The translations under genes and the position numbers were made by a program. DNA of 64,000 bases, from assembly GCA_014549065.1 (NCBI GenBank), contig JACDOX010000027.1:2239691-2303690 (forward strand). Reading direction: 5' to 3'. Shown in pieces: positions 1 through 12,275 of this stretch. Numbering within the stretch: position 1 is the stretch's first letter; each line of letters starts with the position of its first letter. Source of the DNA: Cardinalis cardinalis. Lineage: Eukaryota > Chordata > Aves > Passeriformes > Cardinalidae. Under the pieces are notes generated by a model. It did no database searches. It worked only from the letters and a program-made list of their open reading frames with translations, and was not told the origin of the DNA.

Positions 1-83
1 CATGCAAACAGTCATAAACATGAAGTTTCATCAAAACTACTTTGCAAATCCACAGTAGATATTGAACATGTCCTTGTACTTAC
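1..83 (-). other. WDFY2: WDFY2 intron 2 (5' end only)
   Basis: On the minus strand this stretch follows the end of WDFY2 coding exon 2 and begins with the consensus donor GTAAGT (complement of 78-83). Nothing else is recognisable in these 83 bases; the intron continues outside the window. Confidence 0.85.
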
Positions 84-151
84 ATGGCATTGCATGGTAT
101 ATACTGGGCCAGTACTGCCCACTGTCTCTCTTCAGCCAGACACGAACTGTT
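84..151 (-). CDS. WDFY2: WDFY2 coding exon 2 (WD40/FYVE endosomal protein)
   Basis: This 68-nt internal exon encodes residues 47-68 of WDFY2, starting TVRVWLKRDSGQYW and ending HAMP. It begins one base before a codon boundary, completing the split Arg46 codon left by exon 1 (AG|A), and ends one base into the next codon. The acceptor on the minus strand is a pyrimidine-rich TTTTACAG (152-159) and the donor is GTAAGT. The peptide matches my memory of vertebrate WDFY2 nearly residue for residue. It forms the end strands of the first WD40 blade (VRVWL motif). Family knowledge: WDFY2 is about 400 residues, with seven WD40 repeats interrupted by a FYVE zinc finger. It binds PI3P on early endosomes and has been described as an Akt/PKC-zeta scaffold (ProF). 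The remaining repeats and the FYVE domain lie outside the window. The exon is too short for ORF-based calling and was found through splice phase and peptide. Confidence 0.93.
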
Positions 152-3100
152 CTGTAAAAGAAAAAACACAACACAGCTGTGAGGAAGATTTAAAAAATAA
201 TCATGACTGAATGAAAGCAAAGTGGCTATGATGAATGTACAAGATNTTCTCCAAAATTAAATTATTTTGCTGAGAGGGAAAGTAAACCCATGAACTTCTA
301 CACCAGTCTGATACATCAGCCTCAGATNAACCCCTGTGAGGTGATGAGGGTAGACTCCTTGGTTCCATTCAGTGTTCAACAACTTGGCTAACATATCTCA
401 ACAATATTTGGAAACTGCTATGGCTTTTAGTTCTTTGCTTTACAAGGACTTGAACATGACTGTTTACTGAATGTTTCACATGAGAATTTGGGGCACCACA
501 GGTAGCCCAGTGGAGCATTCCTGCATCAGCGCTTCCAGTCTCTGCAGAAACCTTCCCCCCTGTGGCCGCATTTCTCTTCACAGAGAAAAGCAAGGCACAG
601 CTTCCCAAGGACATTTTCTGGGAATCACAGCGAGGAACNTCAGAGAAAGAAAAAACAATTCTTATCTCATTTGCTGTGCCTGTGTTTGTGCCAAAGTAGA
701 ATNCAATATGGAGATTGTTTACTCAAAGTTTTGGCGTTTTGTTTTCTTGGCCTATCAGGGCCAAGCGCGTGTCCAGACTGTTGCTCAGCAGACAGTAACA
801 AGATTCTGTTGTTGAATTGAGTGCTTGTGCAGATTCAGTTTAGATGTNATATAGTATAGAATAATATAGTATAATCAAGTAATTAATTAGCCTTCTGATA
901 TCATGGAGTCCTCCTNNTCATTTCTCCCTTCCACGGGGGTCGCCTTGATTTACTGTATCCCCCTGCTCTCAGGGTAGGTCTTGGCCCATCTGCTGCCTGT
1001 TGTGTCATTGTTCTGCTGCGGGAAAACCCCTAAGAAAAAGAAGGAAGTTCTGAAATTTTCAGCTGCTTATTACTAAGGTTATGTCCATTTGTGCCAAAAA
1101 CGACCTCTTCAGCTTCAGGACCTTTCCTCTCCTCCATGCATGCNGAGTGCTATGAGCCACTGAGCACAAAGAAGACAAACTTATCCTTCTCTGAAGAGGA
1201 TGACAAATGTGACAAGCAGTCTTGCAGATCTCCTCTGCCTCATCAGTTTGGAGTTGGTGTCTTTGAATAGAGGCCCTTAGAATCACACAGTGCTCCCTAC
1301 AAACACATCAGCAGTTTCCTCTCTACTAGAAGATCTTCCCAATGTATCTCAGGATTACTTTTGCTTTCTCATAATCATATTATACTGTCAGATGCCTGTT
1401 ACTCAATCCATGCCCTTCAGAGATTTGAGACATTTGTTGCTTGTTTCTACAGCCAAGGATCTGGACTGATGCACCATCTGGGTCATTAAATATTTATTAT
1501 TTCAGCCCTCATTACCATTTGCTTCTTTTGGTCCAGTCTCTGAAGCCTCCTTATACTTGAAGCTCTCTCTTAACTTCAGTTCATCAATTAATTTCATCAA
1601 AACATGTCTAGTAACAGTGTCAACAGTTAAAGCAGCATTAACCTCTTACTTGTTTCTGCATAGCCCACTGTCACTTCACTTACAGCCCCTTGTTCCTCTA
1701 ATTACTGTTCCTCTAGTCCTTACATCTCATGTTAACCAGAAAACTCTCCATATAACACTGTATTCATGCTTTATTGATTTACACTGAATGTATTAACCTT
1801 CTCTAGAAAACATAGTTATCCAAGACAGCACCATGTTAGCATAGATTTTGACCCATCACCCACTTCTATTCAGTCTTTTCCATCAAAATTACTACGCAAC
1901 AGCAAATGCAGGAGGGATCTAAAATCTATTGTTTCTATAACTTGCACTTGATACTATTAAGGAAAAGGAAACAATGAAGAATGGCTCTTTCCAGTACATG
2001 AAACATGGAAATACAGCTTATGGAAAGGACTGCATGATCATTTCTATTGTTACCTCATTTTATTCAAAAAGAAGATTGCAGCCCTCTTTAGTCAGTACAA
2101 ATTCAGAGCAATGTCATAATACAAGAAATACATCATAAACAAATATAAATTGATCTAAGGCATTACACACACAAATATAGTCTGAATTGAGATGCCATGC
2201 ATAATAAAGCAATTCAAGAACTAGTAATCTATCCCTCAAACTTCAAACTAAAGGCTGTNCCACTTTGTCTTCCTGTGTTGCTTATGCCCAAAATCAAGTT
2301 TCTGCTCCTCTTACCCTGCCTTCAAACTCCTTTTACAGCAAATAATTCNGAGACCTTGCATATTTGGGCACTACACAAGCTGAATCATTGTAGAAATATC
2401 TCAAGCACACACTTTCACGGGGTATGTTGCCCTAAAAACTAACCCTTCACTGGGTTAACAAGTNCCAAGGTTAGAAAGCTCTCACAAACTACTCAAAACA
2501 TGTAATACTCATTATGGCCTAAGTGTAATGGCCTTTTTGTGTTGAACACAGCAGCAGCTCTGAAGCAAAGCTGCCAAAACTTTTAATAAGGCACAATTCA
2601 CTGGCCAATAATAAGGCTGATGTATCTTTGATGGTGAGAGGGACAGACAAATCCTTCTGTCNTTTCTCCCCACAGCTGACCATGGCTGTTGATCAGAAGC
2701 TCTAGATGCACATCAACCACTCAGTTTCTCAAATGGATGAGCTCTTACAAATGTGTTTGTCCTTGGCAAGTGAGGTCATTGTGGCAATGAATAAGTGTGC
2801 ACAAAAAAATAATGGGATGAATCACAGGGAGGTGAAATAACTGAATATGAAACTACCCTGAGGAAATGCACCTGTGAGAGACCTGCCTTTCTTGACCATN
2901 CCAATATAGGTATTCAAGTGCTATCTGTTTCAAATCCCCAGGCTTCAACAACATCGCCCTTCCTTTCCCCTCCGACCCTCCTGCAAATAATAAATCCAGT
3001 ACAACAGCTTACAAATAATTCAGCTTGCTAGGAAAGGACTGTGTAGAAGAACAGATCTTTCAAAAGCTGCAGGAAATAAAAAATTAATTTTATGTGCAAA

Positions 3101-3543
3101 AATGGCAATAATTTGAATGCTTTACGTTGGTTTTGTCATTGTTGGTTAAACTGTACCCGCTGCAGAATTTCTAATCAATTTTAAGACTTTTAGATGAATG
3201 ATAATGAAGCAAAACATATTNTCTAGTAAAGTTTAAAACAAACAAAGAAAAAAACTGCTGGAGAAAAAAACTGTTACGTGTGAAGCTACTTCTACTAATA
3301 TAGGCCTCTTCTATAGGTACACAGTATACTCATTTCTCAGTGTAGTCAAATACATTTCCATTCAAGGACTAAATGANAACTAAATGAGAAACAAAGCATT
3401 CCAAGAATAAAAATACTATGAAAAGATGTCGTCTAACTGTAAGGTGTGTGAAAAGAAACATAACCAGCAAGTCAGTTCATGCAACTCTTTAGAGAAATAA
3501 GTATCTCCCCAGTAAACGATCTGAAATAAAAGATCTTGTAAAC

Positions 3544-3563
3544 AATTAATTTTAAAATTAATT
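3544..3563. repeat. 20-bp AT-only perfect palindrome
   Basis: AATTAATTTTAAAATTAATT reads the same on both strands. Just to its right the TTTAAAATTAAT core recurs imperfectly (to about 3588), giving a roughly 45-bp tract almost free of G and C. Such tracts can extrude as cruciforms or act as easily unwound DNA, but in AT-rich intron this may be chance. Confidence 0.8.
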
Positions 3564-6500
3564 ACTTTAAAATTAATAATTTAATTACTATGCATGTCTT
3601 TAAAGCAAACATTTAAAATTTCTATTAAGCATTATAATGGATTTCCAATACCTATCTATAAGTTCATATAAAAGCATGAAAATTATTCCTTATGTCAAGA
3701 TATGACGACTCAGAATTTTCTTCTCTTAAAGATCACTGAAATAGAAAAAGCATTTTATTGAAAGAAGGAAAACCACCCTCAGTTCAGCAACCTTTTCTAG
3801 GTAAGTTTTTCCCAAAGTAGNTTTGGGCTAAAAAATAAACCATACNAACTACTCAGTTTGGGAGAAGCCAAATGTTCTTGGAAGAGCACATCCTTTTTCA
3901 GCTGAAGTTCCATTTCCATATACTTTTTTACAGAATACTACCCACTAGATGTGAAACCCAGAGCTTTTGGAGCTTCNAAAGAATGCAAAGAAAAAAACCC
4001 AAGCATGAATGAAAATAAGCTTTTTTTTATGGATATCCAGCATGTGGAGTACTTGCTGCTTGCATGGTTACTGGACTTAAACAGCACCCACCTGGGTCAG
4101 GATTCATTCTTCAGCTGCTCTAGAGTGATTCAGTCAGCATCACCATGGAAATGAGCTGTCCCTTCATTTTTTTGCCAGTGAATTGACTTGGAAAGATTTT
4201 TAGAAGCTGTCAAATCGATGGATATTCTTCTAGTCTTTTCATAACAGAGATGATTTATTTTTAAATGAGACAGGCTATATAGAAATAATTCTGCCATACA
4301 AAAGACAGGCTATGTCTTCATATATTAAGGGGATGTGAAAATTGCCGATTTTAGAAGAAAAATTGCTTCTCTCTGTTATGATGAAAAGAATGTGCTAAGG
4401 TCCAGGTGGCTGTGGATGTACCAGCAAGTCTCAAGCACACTGCCAGGCTGTGCAGGAGGTGAGCTCACTTGGGCACCTACCACTCATGGAGGTGCCCATG
4501 TCAAGAGCAGCACATCCACCTCAGTGTGGCAGCTCTGTGCATCACCATCTACAGAAACTTACTCAGTCACTNGTATCTCATTTCTGATAGAAACAATCTG
4601 TTCATACAAACCAAACTTTGTGTATCTTAGGCTGCAGTGTGCCTCATGAAAATATGCCCAATGTTGCGAGGTTGGATGCTCTATCCCTAATCTGGCCTTA
4701 GCAATCACCTCACTGCTGGAAAACACAATGTTGCTTGGAGTGCTGGAGTTGAGTTTCTGTGAGTGACTCATAGCAGGGCTCCTGGCTTTTCTCCTTTATG
4801 CCTTGCATGAAATTAAGGCAAAAGACAAACACTGGTGTTGCACACAGTGCAAACATGCTGATGTGTCAAAGCACTGGCCCAAGATGTTTGCATGTTGCAA
4901 TATTGGGAAATCTGTGGTAGGGAGATCCATTACCTCAAGAAACAAGATCCCTGTAACACTCCACTTCTCCAGAACATCCATAAACCCATCAGTTCTAGTT
5001 TCACAGTTTGAGTGAGGAAATATATCTGTTTCCCATACCGGATCCTTCCTCTCCTGTTCATTTTCTTTTCCTTTTTCACTNCTGTCTTTTAAGAAGTTTC
5101 TCTTTGCTAAGATGCACTTCTTTAATGTTATCACCTTCATGCCCCAGACATACACCAGAATATAACAGAACAGAGGTAACCCTCAACACAAATAATTTAC
5201 TACATTGTTTCATAGGTATTCTTGGGAAATTGTTTTAAATGGCATTTTAATGTATTCCTTATTGTTTGTACCTTGGACCAGGTACTGCAGAATTATTTTA
5301 TCTCTTGTTTAGCTGAGTGACCAAAACTGCTAAGCACCAAATGAAATGTGAAATTATTTTAAAGTTTGTATTTTATTTTATAGTTGTATTCTTATTTGTA
5401 GCCAGGACACAAATTACAGAGGTATAGAAACTTTAATCTGCCACTTTCTAAAGTCATCAGGCTTATTCAGAGACTCTTTGCACATTACAGCTCCTTGGGA
5501 AAGGGGGATATATCAACAGTGCAAATGACATGGTTAAAAAGAAACATTTCCTGCTGTCCACTGTTGTAACTACAGAACTGATTTAACACAGTTTCAGAAC
5601 AGTTTTGAAAAAGGAAAAGGAATACACTAAACTATTGTGAAAAGTCCTTTAAAACACTCCTCCAGCTATTCACTGACAGAAGAAATAAAATGATATTATG
5701 ATGTTATATAAGCATTAGCCCAGTCTGTGAGGTTTCAGGCATATCTAATAGAGTACTAGCACATGTTCTTACCATCAATACACTGAAGAATTCTTTAGTG
5801 TTGAAAACAAACTCCACCTATTCCTAAATATCCAATAACAGACAATTCAGAAGTATTCAAAAGACATGTTTCTGTAGAAACTAAGTATCTGCATTTGTGA
5901 CAGCAAAAGCTCTACCTGATGTCACTAAACAAACATGACAATAGTAGCCTTTGAAGTCCAAGTACACCACAGGTGGCTTTATCACCTCTAGCAGGGACAC
6001 ACTGCCATTAGAAGTAGGATAAGGAAAATTATTTAACAACTGCATTAAACTGAATTATACACTACTATAAATCCCTCAACGTGTCCAGAGACTTTCTGCA
6101 GAGATGGGAAGAGATTCTGACTTCCCCTGCTTAGTGACATAGAACCCTACTGTGAATAAAGGACTTTTCATGCTTAGTGGCAGCTCATGAACCACTGGCA
6201 GTGTACTGGAACCAGTGATGANGAGTTCCATCTCTCCAATAAATTTTGAAAGAAAGTATGTGAAAGCAAAAATCAATCTGGGCCAGCTTGTTTTCAGGGA
6301 AAACAAATAGAAATGTAACAGCAGAGTGCCAAAGCCTCAGGCAACAACAGGACTTTTTCTTAACAGTCCTTATCCTATGTCCTCCTAAATGAAAAGCAAA
6401 AAAAAAATCAAGACAAAACCCCAGCACTCCCACACCACCCCCACCAAGCCCAACACCAAAGGTCCCGGGAAGTGAATGACNGTCTCCCACTCAGACTCAT

Positions 6501-6774
6501 CCACACTAATTCCCACACAATTGTGATAATAATAATAATAAACACTAATTCCCACAAAGCCTATCACACAACTGTGATGGAGGGTTCTGCATATACCCTG
6601 AAATGTTGGGGAACATTCCAGGTGCCACCTTGTTTTCCCTGGTTTTGACGAACAAATGTGTGATTTCAGCTGAACTAGCCAAAGATTAACTGACTGGACT
6701 TTTTCTGAGACTGAGACCACATACAGCTATGCAGCCACACTATAAGATAAAGCTATTTGGAGAGCATGCAATAG

Positions 6775-7199
6775 AGGCTATAGGGATGGTGAAGGGTCCT
6801 GGAGGGGAAGCTGTATGAGGAGCAGCTGAGCTCACTTGGCCTGTTCAGCCTGGAGGAGACTGAGGGGGGACCCCATAGCAGTCTACAGCTTCCTGCCAAG
6901 GCAAAGTGGAAGGGCAGGTAATGACCTCTTCTCTCAGGAGGCCAGCAATAGAACCTGAGGGAATGACATGAAGCTGAGTGAGGAGAAGTTTAGGTTGGAT
7001 ATTAGGAAAAAGTTTTTCACTGTAACAGGCTCCCCAGGGAATTGGTCACAGCACCAAGTCTGCTGAAGTTCAAAAAGCATTTGGACAAAGCTCTCAGGCA
7101 TGTTGTGGGATTCTTGGAGTGTCCTGTGCAGGTCCAGGAGTTGGACTTGATGATCCTTGTGGGTCCCTGCCAAACCAGGATACCCTATGATTCTATGAT
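6775..7199 (+). mobile_element. CR1 LINE, 3'-end fragment (sense)
   Basis: This 5'-truncated non-LTR retrotransposon tail carries typical CR1 3' landmarks in order: a GTTCAGCCTGGAGGAG-type stretch (6841-6858), AGGTTGGATATTAGGAAAAA (6992-7011), CAGGCTCCCCAGGGAA (7026-7041), GGACTTGATGATCCTTGTGG (7143-7162), and the terminal CTATGATTCTATGA tail. It has no coding capacity. CR1 with the ATTCTATG tail is the dominant bird LINE, and 5' truncation is usual. It sits in WDFY2 intron 1, antisense to that gene. The left boundary is approximate. Confidence 0.93.
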
Positions 7200-7448
7200 C
7201 ACTGTAGATCTAGTCTAGGGTCTTTTATATTACAAAAGGGCAAGTTCAGTTTCTGAAATAAAGTGTAAGAGCTACAAGTTCAGGAAAGGGGGAAAATGTA
7301 TGGGAAAAAGATTAAAGATTTCTGAAGAATGGACTGTTTTACAGAGGTTTTTGCTTAGCACTGATTACATATAGGCATTTCTAGAAGATATAATATCCTC
7401 ATGGTAACCTTGGTCTGTAACTCATCATTGGGCTTCCCATAAAATGGA

Positions 7449-7537
7449 AGTATTTTGAATAATGATAAGATATCCTGTATCTGTATTTTGAATAACTGAG
7501 AATAATTTTGAATAATGAGAGATACTCTGTATCTCTN
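7449..7537. repeat. Imperfect short repeat with TTTTGAATAA core
   Basis: The core TTTTGAATAA occurs three times (about 7453, 7485 and 7506). The outer two copies continue into related sequence ending in CTGTATCT. It resembles a small decayed local duplication of about 53 bp spacing; no function is inferred. Confidence 0.7.
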
Positions 7538-10500
7538 AAGCCCTGCAGCAAAGCCACAGAAGCAGTAAGATCTGACTTCAAGAGGAATCTGGGCCAGCTC
7601 CCAACAGCCAGCACCTTTGACATCCTGCTGTTGTATCCAAAACACTGCTGCCATTGTCACCAATCCAGAAACCCTCATACACAAAGCTCAGAAGCACCAG
7701 GCAAACAGGATCGCAGCAAGGCNGGTGAACCAAGCAAGGACTTCACACGGCCCTGGATGCGAACAGCACAGGAGCACACCAAAACCCGAGTGCTGGAGGC
7801 AGCTGGATCTTTGAGCAGTAGCTCAGCCACCAGCTGTGAGGAAGGAAGGAGTCTCATGAGCACTTAAACATTCAAGTGCACTGTCAATCCCACCCAGTGA
7901 TATAAAAAAAACATTGCACAAAACAGTGCCAAGCAAGCAGGCAGATGGACTGAAAGGCAGGATTTTTTTCACACAAAGCATAGTAAGCAGTCAAACCATG
8001 CTTAATAAGATGTTTCCCTATTTAATTCATGCTGCTGTAACTAAATGCAGATGCACATTGCATAACAGGGAAAATGTCAAAGTTTAGCTAGGTTATATGC
8101 AGCGAGAGGATTGCATGGGTTTCTCAGGGTGTTATACCCACCAGTTGTACTTAGACCTCAGAGAAATTGACACCATTTTATTTAACACAGTTTTGGTTTA
8201 CATAGAAGGCTTTTTTGGGTATTTCNTGGGAAGTGACTAAAAAACAAGGATTTATAGGAGACAATATCAAGGGAAATTAATTTTTATGACATAAAAAAAA
8301 AAGAGATAGTGACATGACAGCTTTACTACTCAGCTGTGAAACAGTTTCTACCCATTTTTCAGTTTTCTGGACAATAAGCAATGCAGTTCAGTGACTTTTC
8401 CAGTTAGCTGAGTACACATGCCTGGGAGCAGCGCAAGCTCTGCTCTTCAGGCGTGGGACAAAAACCTCATTCTGACCAGTTTCCACTTCGGAAACTTTGG
8501 TTAAGTAGAGACCCAAAAAATGAACCATAAGTCACAACCACAGAAAAATGCTCCATTACACTGAGGTTACTAGAACAAGGTTCAGAGAGCCAAGCTGCCT
8601 CAGGTCTTCAGCATCTCCACGAAATCAGTTCTCATCATGTGTCATAAGAAGCAGTGTAGTGACTACACCATATCCCAGCTGTAGGGAAGCTAANTTTTTC
8701 TGTAAATGCAGGGCTGGAGTTCCCAGTGAGCACGAACCTACAGCTTTGGAAAGAATTAAACAAGTGTAACATCACATTGGGACTTCTTTCAAGCAAAGTT
8801 TCAAAANTACCTCTACATTAAAAATTGTGGACCAGTCTTCCTTACAGATCTTTGGGGTAACAAAATGATCTTCATCTCTCTCTTACCCACAGACCTCCTT
8901 CACCCATACCCCACCAAATGATTTCCCTTCCAGAACAGATGCAGCTTTGGAGCTGCCTGTACTGATCAATTCCTGTTTGCATTCAGGAAGCATAAACACA
9001 CAACCTTTTGAAGGTAATTGCATTGGATGATTTAATTATTGCAATCCAATTACTTTCACCTCCTTCCCACATTCAAATGTTTCAGTAATGGAAGTTATTA
9101 GAAAGATCTTCATTAGATTAAAATACAGACCTGCTATGCAGTAATGACTCAGTGGAACCATGCTAAAAATACCCAGTGGATCCAGAATTTGCAAGAATGA
9201 AACTCTGCTACACCCCTCTAAATCGCCCATGTAGCAAAGGTGAAGAACTAGAACCCACCAGGTCACTGTCCTCCTTNCAGCTGCCTGGTTGGAACACCTG
9301 TCCAGCAAAACAACGCTTTTTCTCCAAAACTCCTACTGGCTATCAACTTATTGATAATTTTTAAGTCTTTCATGCTTCACTTTGCTCAAAAATGAATGCA
9401 TTATTCAACTGATAAGAAAGTGGATCTGTGAAGTGAAAGCTGAACATACTAATTTTCAAAACACATACCACCAGTACGGCATTTTCTAATAAATTACAGT
9501 CACATAAAGGTTAATTTACAGGAGAAGATGGATATTTGATCCCAAGCTCTAAATTAAGTCATACCCTTAGGCCTCAACTTANTTTTCATATAAATGTTTG
9601 GTTAACTATCCAATGTAACATCTAATAAATTGTGCCTTTACTGCAGAGGAAGGAAGCCACATTTCCACATATATAGGGTGGTGCCCTCTCTCAGCATTTT
9701 AATTTCTGGACCTAAGTCATCTGCATCATTCATTGAAACACTTCCTATAAGAAGAGNCAGGCTTTTGGTTTTTAAATACTGCTGAACAGTTACAGCACCG
9801 TTTTTTCAGATACAACAAACATATCTATTTGGAATGTATTTGTGTGCTCTGTGCCACACCAAGGTGCCTCTGCTAATGCTCTTCTTGAAGCATCAAGGAC
9901 TTTCTGCAGAGAAATCACATTTCCAGTTCCTCCAGCTGAACTTGAACAATGATTCATGGGTGATAAAATGTTCCCTCAGCTTTTCTGCTCATTGCCATTT
10001 TCCCCTCCGGGCAGCCCCACTCAGAGATATTTTCATTGTCCTCAGCTCCTACAGGCTTTACTCTTCTAGAGGAGATAAGATGCCACTCTTCTGCTCTGAC
10101 CCAGCAGGACAACTTTGGCTGGGGAGTCTCAGTAGTCTGGGAAGGAAACCAGCAAGGTCAACAGAATTAGCACCAGCAAAAAGGGATCAAAAAAGCAGGG
10201 TAAAGCTATGCAAACCAAACCCTGCCCTGAAAGGTTTGTACAATAGCTGCAAAGGAACTGTAGCTCTGAAATGCTTTACCAAGGGCTCTCAGATTTCTTC
10301 TTACCATGCATACTGCAGTGTGTTGTGAGGTGCCAGCAANGCCCAGCAAAACCCAAACTTCTGACCCTATCAGTTTGTCATCTCTGCATTCTTGTGGGGG
10401 TTGCATGGGGAGATGGAAATCAACAGAGTTGAANGGAAACCATCTTCAAACCTGTATTGTGAGACTGAATATTCCATCNTAAACTTTAGGCTTTATTATT

Positions 10501-10631
10501 TTAAAAAAATCTCTCTCAGACATGCAGGGCCTCTTTATATTCAGCTACCTCTTTCATATGGCCCTAGTTGCACTTTTTCTGTTCTTCAGCATTGTAGTCC
10601 ATACTGTATTAATTTTATTCTATNATGTTTA

Positions 10632-10671
10632 AAACAGTAAATTTCAATTTTGAAACAGCAAATTTCAATAA
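10632..10671. repeat. Near-tandem 21-bp duplication
   Basis: AAACAGTAAATTTCAA at 10632 recurs as AAACAGCAAATTTCAA at 10653 with a 21-bp period and one difference in the core. It belongs to the series of short tandem duplications described in the findings. Confidence 0.8.
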
Positions 10672-12149
10672 ACATCTTCCTGCTCTCCTCCTACGAGACC
10701 AGAAGTTCTGTTGTCTCTACCTTCTCCACTGGTTAATTGCTGTGTANACTCATGTAATTTCTTACATGCCGCCTCTTTAAGGTAATCAATCTTTCCAGTC
10801 TCTTGGAAAAGCTGTTCTTGTGTTCTGTTCCCCTTACCTGCNTTCCAATCCCTCTAATGAGACAATATCCTGTCTGAACTGCCATCTTTGTACTAAATGC
10901 AGCAATCCAGACACAAACAACCTGCTAAATTATAAGAGCATTATCATTCTTTTCTTTATGCATCTTCTTCCTGTATGTACCCTAGCAGNGTTTATTTGCA
11001 GCAGTTGTACATAGTTTTTTCTTCATCCTGGCAGGATTTAGAAACTTACAAACTATGGANGAAAGAGAAAAAATATATTTATCACTATTAGATTATCTCT
11101 GCAATACACTGCTATCCACTTAGTAATTTCTTCTGCACACCACATCTCACCAGACCCAATCAGCTTATCTGCTAATTTGGGTAGGACAACTAGTCCAGAC
11201 TGTTAGGGAAGAAAACAAAGGATTTGTCAGCCACAGCTCTCAAGGGCAATCCCAGAACCACCAGTTTCTGGCAAGAGAGGTGGAAAGAAAATNATAAAGG
11301 AGAGCAATAGGCAGACACTATCAAATACCAAGAAAAACCTTGACCCTTTGCATCAAACTTTCCCCTTGTGAAAACAGGACAGGAAAGCCTTGTCTATTGC
11401 AGCAGCGTNGGAAGACACAAGAGCATCTCAGGTACAAAAAATACATTCTTCAATATGTGAAATGGTGCAACACATTGCAGTGCAGTCTTGTAAAGATGCC
11501 TGGTGGAACTGTGTCCTGATAGGACACCACTCAGGTGACTGACCAAATCAACAAANCCTGTAGCAGCCTCAGTTCAATTACCTGGTCACTGTCTCAAGGG
11601 TAACTTCCTCTTTGCTATAAGGGACAGACTCTGGTTCATGGCAAAAACATCAAATATTAAAACAACCTCTTTGCTGGCACCTTATTACTACCTTACTTTA
11701 CTGGCATTTTTTTAGAGGGCTGCAATTCCTGTCCAGATGCTGTCTCAGCTTGCATCCTCCAGATTTTTACTGCTGCCAATCATAGGGAAAATACCAGTAT
11801 TATCTTGGAAGAAATAGATTTGAGGTTGTGAGACAAAGTCATCTCTAAAGACATGCTTCNCTGCTTGGCAGCCTCTCACTTTTAAATCTTATTACAAGCT
11901 AATACAAAACATAACATCTTCAGGTTCAAAAGTAGTAAGTACTTACTACATGCTACTAGGCATGGTAATTACAATAAAGGTGTCAATATTTATATATTTA
12001 CAGGAACCAGGGATTCAAGACAAAATAATTTCAAAGCAAGAATTTTCAAAGTTATTGCTAAGTTAAATAGTGGGCAAATCTACATGATCACTGGAAAAAC
12101 NTGACCAACTTTACTCATCCTGAATAAAGATGAAGTTTCTTACCAGAGA

Positions 12150-12275
12150 GCTAAAGACCACCTACTTCCAAACCCCCTGCCATGGGCAGGGACACTTTCC
12201 ACTAGACCAGGCTGCTTGGGGTCCCATCCAACCTGGTCTAGAACACTTTCAGTGATGGGGTATTTGCATCTATGG
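12150..12275 (-). mobile_element. CR1 LINE, 3'-region scrap (antisense to plus strand)
   Basis: Read on the minus strand this is the familiar CR1 segment around CTGCCCATGGCAGGG (12177-12191), preceded by the complement of TCCCATCCAACCTGG (12221-12236). Both ends of a full CR1 tail are missing: there is no ATTCTATG repeat and no upstream GTTCAGCCTGGA block. It is therefore an old, internally retained fragment. It is in WDFY2 intron 1, in the same orientation as WDFY2. Boundaries are approximate. Confidence 0.85.

Noticed and set aside
9834..10328. 164-codon open frame, plus strand, in WDFY2 intron 1
   Set aside because: There is no recognisable domain, no splice or promoter context, and a length within what chance allows over six frames of 64 kb.
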